Shown in pieces: positions 57,698 through 64,000 of a DNA stretch of 64,000 nt; positions within the stretch are counted from its first letter, which is position 1, and each line of letters starts with the position of its first letter. Position numbers and translations under genes: made by a program. Source of the DNA: Cryptomeria japonica (Eukaryota > Streptophyta > Pinopsida > Cupressales > Cupressaceae). The notes below the pieces were generated by a model. It was given only the letters and a program-made list of their open reading frames with translations. It was not told the origin of the DNA and searched no databases. The DNA is taken from positions 445,183,038 through 445,247,037 of the forward strand of contig NC_081413.1 in assembly GCF_030272615.1 (NCBI RefSeq), given 5' to 3'.

Positions 57698-57702
57698 GCA
57701 AT
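57698..57702. repeat. Target-site duplication of copia element E (right)
   Basis: GCAAT, second copy of 50022-50026; element D resumes here. Confidence 0.9.
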
Positions 57703-57914
57703 GTCTCTACACATGGCACTGATAACCCATTTTTCACCATGATACTTGCCCAGGGACCACCAAAGTGGTTTTCACCACTGGATGAATTTATTTCTCTTTA
57801 CTTCTTTTTATTTTTCAACTTTTTTGTGTCACAAGGCACCTGTTTGCCAGGTTTTCACCAAGTAACAATTTTTTTATTTTTTTAATGATTTTTTTGTATT
57901 TTTGACAATGAGAT

Positions 57915-58150
57915 ATTCTGAAAAACTATGTAAAACCTATGAAGGTGCATGTTGTTAATTGAATATTCTAAAGGTTCTCCATCTGGTGTTGAAATATGAT
58001 ATCCGCCCGATCCATAAACTATTGTGATGACACAAGGACCAAGACAATTTGGTTCAAACTTTTCCTTCTTCTCTTTGTCTTACTGATTCTTAGGATTTTC
58101 TTAGAGAACTAAGTCACCCACCTCAAATGTGTGAGGCTTTACCATATTAT
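57915..58150 (-). pseudogene. Integrase C-terminal tail of element D
   Basis: Matches A's 37906-38140, including the sequence for VKPHTFEVG and KFEPN-LGP, with stops and shifts. Confidence 0.7.
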
Positions 58151-58216
58151 TGTAGCTTCAATGTTCCTTGACTAGATGATGTTTTTCTCCATTTATTTTC
58201 TTCCTTGATGAAGGAA

Positions 58217-58500
58217 CTAAGGTAAAATCACTAATGTGTGAAGGCCCATATGCATGTCACCTAAAGAAGTTTGGGTATCCTTCATAACAAAGTCCTTCAA
58301 GGAAGTTCCATTAAAGGTCCATTGATGTGATGGATCACCAAAAGAGTATGGATGCATGGAACAAGTGGATAAGGAATGAAGGCTTATGATTGCAAAAAGA
58401 AGTGAAAGTAGGAAAGAATGATGGAGACTTTGGATCAACAAGTATTCTTTTTGACTTGAAATTTTAGAAAATTTTCCCCCATTTATTTTGATATGAGGGG
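58217..58500 (-). pseudogene. Membrane-type accessory frame of element D
   Basis: Homologue of A's frame at 38065-38490: KINGGKFSKISSQKEYLLIQ, SFLLSLLFAIISLHSLSTC and WTFNGTSLKDFVMKDTQTSLG. The hydrophobic segment and nearby Cys are kept. It runs open to 58561 only because F's LTR adds codons; the homology ends near 58500. Confidence 0.6.
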
Positions 58501-58512
58501 GGATCAACTCTT

Positions 58513-60980
58513 TGCTAGACACAATGCACCACTGAGTGGGGGGTGAATCAGTGGTTCTCAAAATTTTTCCTTTAAACTATCCTATGTAAGCATACTTGTT
58601 ATCAGATTTAACTCAATGCAGACTTACTGGTTAGTGGGGAGACTAATCACAATTGCATTCACACATAAAGGGACAACCCATAACACCAACATATACGAGG
58701 AAAACCCAAGATGGGAAAAAAACTTGGTGAAAAATGTTGCTGGAGTCTACTACTCCAATCGAGCCTCATAATCAATCTCTTGATTACAATATTTAGGGCA
58801 CCAACCCAAGCAACACCAACCCCCTATTTTAGGGTACCAACCCAAGGAGAACCAACCCTTGATTTAGGGCACCAACCCAAGGAGCTACAACCCCTACACC
58901 AAGCACCAATACAGTGAATACAAAACATATTCATTTACAAGTTAATAGCCTTGTTACAAATGGATTTTGTAACTCTTCCTCAAATCTCTCTATTGGATTT
59001 CTTGTCCATCTCACTGTCGGTTCTCTCTCTATGCCGGTTCTACTCTCTGTTAGTTGAGAACACTGCTGGCTCTTCTCTTTGTCGATTTATTCTTCTCTCA
59101 AGAACACTGCTACTCTACAATGATACTACACTCTACCAGTTATATGCTTGCCTTCTCTACAGTCTTCTACACTTCTTCTTTGTCGGTATGCACACTACTG
59201 GTTCTACACGTCTATTGCTAGTTGAACACTACAACTTGGTTATCTATCACACTTAGTGTCTTCTCTGTCTCCTTGATGAGCACTTGACTAATTTCACCTT
59301 AAATGCAGCAACAATTCCTCATCCAACAACATTTTATAGTATATTTGGCTTGCACATTTATAGTCTAGTCTTCTCGCCAAAATCCAATTAAAAAACACTG
59401 GCAGTTAGGGTTTCCTCATCTACCTTGAGGCAAACCAAATCCAATCAGATCTTATTTGATCTAATCACCCAGAGAGTTGTCTGCACATTATCGCCATTAA
59501 CGTGCCTTCCAATACAATTTTTATAAACTTAGCAACCACGGCCCTGTATCTCGACCTGCATCTGTCAAAATGACATTAATATCTCTATTGTTTCCATCTT
59601 GAGCTCTTCTCACAATCTGATTTTCTTGCTTAGATTCAAGTGCCACCAACTCCCTGATCTTTCTTTGTTGTTCACTCTTCCTCGAGCCACACTCTTCTGA
59701 TGTATTCCACAAATCACGAGATCCATATTAAATGCACACCTATAGAAACACCTATCCCTACACACCACTTCACCAACCTCTGTGATCTTTCCACTTGGCA
59801 TCCATGTCAACATCCACCCTTCTTGAACAACTGTGTCGGTATGGATTGGATCACCAACCAACTGCGTTATCGGGTTCATCTACCAACTTACGTACCCTGC
59901 CGATTAAACCCTCAAACTAGTCTGTCATCAACCTTGCACTTTGCTTCTCTTCTAGTGGAACACTCAGCCATTCAACACTCTAGATAACCTACCTTATTCA
60001 CATCTTCATCAGATGGGAAGTATTTTGCATCTACACCTTGTCCATATTATTGGTGGACTTACATACCGATAAACACTCTTGATGAGACAATGTCATCAAC
60101 CTTCAACAGAATCCATCTTTAATCAGGCTATTTTCCTCTATTTGCATCTGCTCAACCTTGTCTTCTTCTTCATCAGCCTAGACCATATGTCAACCAAATT
60201 TTCAAAGTGACAAACTCATCACACTTCATTTATTCCAACAACTCACCAAGCATTCTCTGTCGGTCCAGTGCAAATCCCTGATTTCATGCACTTGAGGCAT
60301 TCCTTTGATTCGCTGGTAGATCTAGTGTGAGCCTTAAAACACCTACCTTTACCTCTTCTTCCTTATCTCACAAAACTATGATGCACACTATGCATAATAG
60401 GAGGTAAGTTCCACTTACTGGTGGTAGTGATTCCTTGTCATTTGCATCCTGTAATACACTCATGTGGCTTCCCTATTTGTTTAACATATCTTCAAATAGG
60501 CACATGTGATCTGGTGTGAGCACATTCACTATCAGTCATCTCTTCTCATGGTGACTACATCTTCATCTGGTGAGAGTCTTGTTGTTCTACATTCACGCAG
60601 CATACCGGTGACCTGTACATCCTTCTCCTCTTGTGTTGATGTGATCTAGGTAACATTCCACCTCTTCATCACAAACAACAGCTCAAGCACCTTGCTCACC
60701 CTATTTGTACACAACTCTTACCAGTGATATATTGTACCAGTAACATGTCCATTTCATCCACACAACTCAAACACTAACTTGTGTACTGGTGACTCAACTA
60801 TGACTCCATTGGTCATTCCTTTGAATGATATTTTCTCCCTTACCTTACCGGTGTTCTGCAACTTAAGGTGATATCAAAGATATCTCATCCTATACTCATT
60901 AATGACAATGTTGTGCATACATCTATTATACCATTAGTCATCTTATATAGGTTGACATCAATGACAACACAATGCTAACA
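58513..60980 (-). repeat. Element F 3' LTR (copia-type)
   Basis: TGCTAGAC...GCTAACA, 2468 bases, inserted in D after CTCTT (right duplication not in the window). GAGTGGGGGGTGAATCA near its outer end is the same G-run/TGAATCA block as in E's LTR. Its inner end abuts a polypurine tract. It contains degenerate three-fold AGGGCACCAACCCAAG-type repeats at 58795-58890. No long frame. Confidence 0.82.
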
Positions 60981-61246
60981 ATCTCCCCCTTTGGCATTGA
61001 TGTCAACTCATTTAGTATCCAACATACTACATAATCTTTCTCCTCCTTTGTGTGATCCAAATCTTCCCCTTTGTATAGTCCATGGATTCTCACACATGTA
61101 GTATGCGGTATACTATATAATATTTCTCCCCCTTTGACAACAATGGAAAAGGGTACTGTCAGGTTATCATTCCTTCTTGTATCTACCGGACACTGAAAAA
61201 AAAATCCCTTTCCCCTTTTTCTTTACTAGATGTATCTCCTCCTTTG
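60981..61246 (-). other. Polypurine tract and further polypurine boxes of element F
   Basis: CCAAAGGGGGAGAT (minus) at 60981-60994 abuts the LTR and is identical to E's. More boxes: ~61041-61050 (CAAAGGAGGA), ~61061-61072 (AAAGGGGAAGAT), 61135-61146 (CAAAGGGGGAGA) and ~61235-61246 (CAAAGGAGGAGA). Confidence 0.72.
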
Positions 61247-62539
61247 ATACCAATTGTTACAAATTGTTACATCTTCTCAAGTCACAGTACTTGAGATGAA
61301 GGACTCATTCCATCATCTAACACTAATTAAGCATGCAAATATGATACTGTTTGTTAAAGCACTTAGTTGCAAAAAGATGTGTTAGTGAATACTACTTGCC
61401 TGTCAGTCAATCGACATCACTTCCCTTTTGATCCCAAATTTCTTTATAATCAAATGTAATTGTACTATGAATACAACTAGCCAAATGACAAGTAGATACC
61501 CTTGACCATGAGATTCTCCTGGGTATACCTACTGCAATTTCCATCATTTAAAGTTTGGGCAATCGATATCCTCACAAGTTCAAGCATAGCAGCTCAACAT
61601 TATGCTGCACTTGAACTCCCCCTGAGTAATACATCTCAGGTCCACATCTCTGGTCAGGTCCAATACTAGGGCTCCAATCTTCACCATATATCAGTTGAGC
61701 TGTGCAACTATGATCATCTGATGATCTTTCAACTCTATTATTTCACCATAGCCTATGACAAGATCATGGATCTTCACAATGCCATATAATGTCATCATTA
61801 AGTCATAGATCAATCTAGCCAGCCCAAAAACATGCAAGCATACATGATCAACCACCAGACCAACATATGTCATTCAGGTCTTCATCAACACCACCTAAGA
61901 CATAACTTCCCATTCCATGTTACCGGGGCTATTGCAATGATCCCCAAACTCATTGTCTTACATAACCTATAAGTACCTATTAACATTCATGCTGGTAACA
62001 TCTTGCACATACCGATTTCCTGTACTAGTCCATTATTACTACTGGATCACCTTCCTATGACTCCTGACATTTTGTGTCACCTTGTATCTGATACCAATTG
62101 TTATCTTGTCATACATTGACACAACAAGAGTTATCCAACACTGATCTATAGGTGTGTAACCAAGTTAGCCTCTACACACAATTATCATCTAATATCCATC
62201 CATCATACCGGCAGCACCTTGTTCTTCCAAGTATCCTTCTTCATTGAGGGGGTGAATGATCTAGTTCAATAAACTAATCCCTCTAAGGTCCTGCATCTCC
62301 TTTAGGCCCTAGGAGATATCACTTGTGTATTAAATGCACAGTGTCGGTCCATGGTCTTCTTCCTCCACACCTACTTGGTTTCATTCTTCTTCCCATTTTC
62401 AGTCTTGGGAGTAGGTCTTTCCTTCTTTTGCTAATGTATCCTTCCATTTCCCGATTCTGCCTCATAGCCGAAAGTAATTCTATAGTAGCACACAACATCC
62501 ATCCCAACTTCATGATTGGGGAATCTCTTGACATACCGG
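61247..62539 (-). other. Element F region between gag and 3' LTR
   Basis: No frame above 75 codons resembles a known domain. I searched by eye for copia RT, integrase and RNase H signatures and found none. Confidence 0.6.
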
Positions 62540-64000
62540 TTTCACCATCTTCTTTTGGTCATGTTGTTGTGATTGGCAATCGAAACCAGTGGATCTCTTG
62601 CTCCTATAGGGATATTTCTTCTTTGGTTCCATGCAAGTCTTTGACTTTCATATGCTCTATACCCACTTTTCTATAGAGCATAGTTGTTGTACCGGCCTCC
62701 ATGTGACTGCAAGTTCCTCTTCCTGCATTCAAACTTTCTATGACCAATTCCATTGCAGTTATAACAAATAATATATGCATAACCGAGAGAGGGAGCATGC
62801 ATGTATCTACTCCTTGATACATTTTTCTCATATGCATGATATCTATGGGATCCTAGATTATTTCTTCTAGATCTCTTTCTACAATCTTCTACCCTATGGC
62901 CATAACTATTACATGAAAATCAATAACTGGTAAAGGATGGCATATGACTTACAAATTTATTCTGCCATGCATGAGGAGATTTTACAGGTCTGGCATCTCC
63001 ATTTCTCCTTCTTTGAGGATGGATCCTAGGTTGTCCATTCTTTGCATTTCCTTCATTTGATCTCTTCTTTTCCCACACCTGTCTTGTTCTATGGGCGGTA
63101 AATCTCATTTTCCCTCTACCAGTAGGAGGTCCTCTTTGTTGTCTTCTCATGATCTTGCTTCTGGTGAAGCTATCTTCTCCCATCTTCCCTTTACCTTTGG
63201 GATTTGCATTGTTCCTTCTTATTGCAACTTCAGTATTCATTCTTGTCTGAAAGTCTTCACCAGTTGTGGATAGGTCAACCTTCTTTTGGGTAGCATTTCT
63301 AACTGCGAAGGTATGTCCCTTGTTCTCTCCATTTGAGGAGATAAACAAAATGTCATTATGGGGGAGATTCTTGCTAGTGGAGCATTCACCGACACCACTT
63401 CCTAAACCTTTAGTGTCCTTGGCATGCTTTTGCTTCTTCAACATCTTATCCAAGGCATCACTGCTGCCATTAAACTGGATTCTTACCTTAATCTCATCCT
63501 GACACTTCTCAAGGTGATTTCAGAGAATTTGCATTTCTCCAAGAAGCTTCTGATATTCTTTATATTTTACTTCTAGCTCAAAGGCTAGATCACTACATCG
63601 ACACTCCTTGGTGTCTTCCTTGTGAGACTTCAACTCTGAGATGCTTTTCTTAGATTCTTCAAGGCATTTTATCACCCGGTTCTAATCCGCAATAGCAACA
63701 TTCTTCAATAGCTTGTATTCATTTATCAGAATCTCCATTTCACTTTCCTTGGAGTCCAAGACTGATTTCAAATCATTAGTCAAACTCTTTGCCTCTTCTA
63801 GTTGATTGGTCAATAAACTAACCTTTTGGTTTGATTCTTTAAGGCAGGTTCTCAACTTGCTACAATCCTCATAAACTAATCTTTTGTAGTTTTTAAATTC
63901 ATTTCTAACATTTTGCAACTCTTCTAGTGCACTTATCAGTTCACCTTCAAGGTCAACTTCTACATCTTCTTCTTCATCATCACTTCCAAATAGATCTTGT
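62540..64000 (-). pseudogene. gag: Element F gag, C-terminal part
   Basis: From the window end the frame reads an acidic stretch (LFGSDDEEEDVEVDLEGE), a long coiled coil (KVSLLTNQLEEAKSLTNDLK) to a TAG at 63682, more coiled coil with a TGA at ~63522, then NGSSDALDKMLKKQKHAKDT KGLG (motif shown in two parts), as in Sirevirus gags. A basic Arg/Gly-rich segment follows (62920-63453). Two zinc knuckles come next: NSYGHRVEDC, preceded by a TGA where its first Cys should be, and an intact CYNCNGIGHRKFEC at ~62750. The frame ends near 62540. The N-terminal capsid part is outside the window. Confidence 0.72.

Larger units (their letters stand above)
46420..58512 (-). mobile_element. Element D: second member of the element A family (interrupted)
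   Basis: 3' LTR 46420-47229, polypurine tract, PMD remnant, long 3' region and integrase tail match A in order. A TRIM (49305-49666) and copia element E (50027-57697) are inserted; the sequence continues across both when they are removed. At 58512 copia element F cuts it, so gag and the 5' LTR lie outside the window or are lost. D lacks PMD exon 1 and is more decayed than A. Confidence 0.85.
58513..64000 (-). mobile_element. Element F: Sirevirus-like copia element, partial, pol not found
   Basis: 3' LTR, polypurine boxes, ~1.5 kb without recognisable coding, then gag read on the minus strand from beyond the window end to ~62540. RT, integrase and RNase H are missing between gag and 3' LTR, where about 4 kb would be needed. 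Either an internal deletion or a non-autonomous gag-only type. Confidence 0.75.

Overview
The window is plant nuclear DNA made of nested LTR retrotransposons; no host gene stands outside a mobile element. The plant-type Ty3/gypsy (Tat-like) and Ty1/copia (Sirevirus-like) domains, the very long LTRs and at least three levels of nesting suggest a large, repeat-bloated genome, most likely a gymnosperm such as a conifer. That taxonomic guess is inference. Letters A-F for the elements are mine.

Layout. (1) Element A, a minus-strand Ty3/gypsy element, runs from before base 1 to 45307. Its 3' LTR (1-287 plus 34143-34616) is split by element B. (2) Element B (288-34137, plus strand, target-site duplication CGTAG) is a Ty3/gypsy element with LTRs of about 6.7 kb. 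Each LTR carries a decayed ~1.2-kb-codon reading frame of unknown function; the 7-kb interior holds gag, protease, an archaeal-type RNase H placed before RT, RT with a degenerate RNase H, and integrase. (3) Element C (14151-27510, minus strand, TSD TTAGG) sits in B's 3' LTR. It has ~4.0-kb LTRs and only a gag-like frame extended by three in-frame 228-codon repeats; it looks like a non-autonomous relative of B. (4) A's interior (34617-44579) has an intact 870-codon gag, a frameshifted protease, a short membrane-type frame where RT/integrase should be, an integrase C-terminal tail, and an antisense intron-containing plant-mobile-domain (PMD) pseudogene beside the 3' LTR. (5) 45308-46419 is an older gypsy remnant. 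(6) Element D (46420-58512, same family as A) is interrupted by a 362-bp TRIM (49305-49666) and by copia element E (50027-57697, TSD GCAAT), and is cut by copia element F (58513 to beyond the window end).

How the parts relate. B could have supplied enzymes for C: their gag cores are similar, and 39 of 42 bases just inside the 3' LTR are identical. A and D share the same unusual architecture, so that structure was copied rather than created by decay of one copy. Most coding regions are now broken, often by stops that fit C-to-T (or G-to-A) change, as expected for methylated, silenced repeats. Only A's gag is a long uninterrupted frame.
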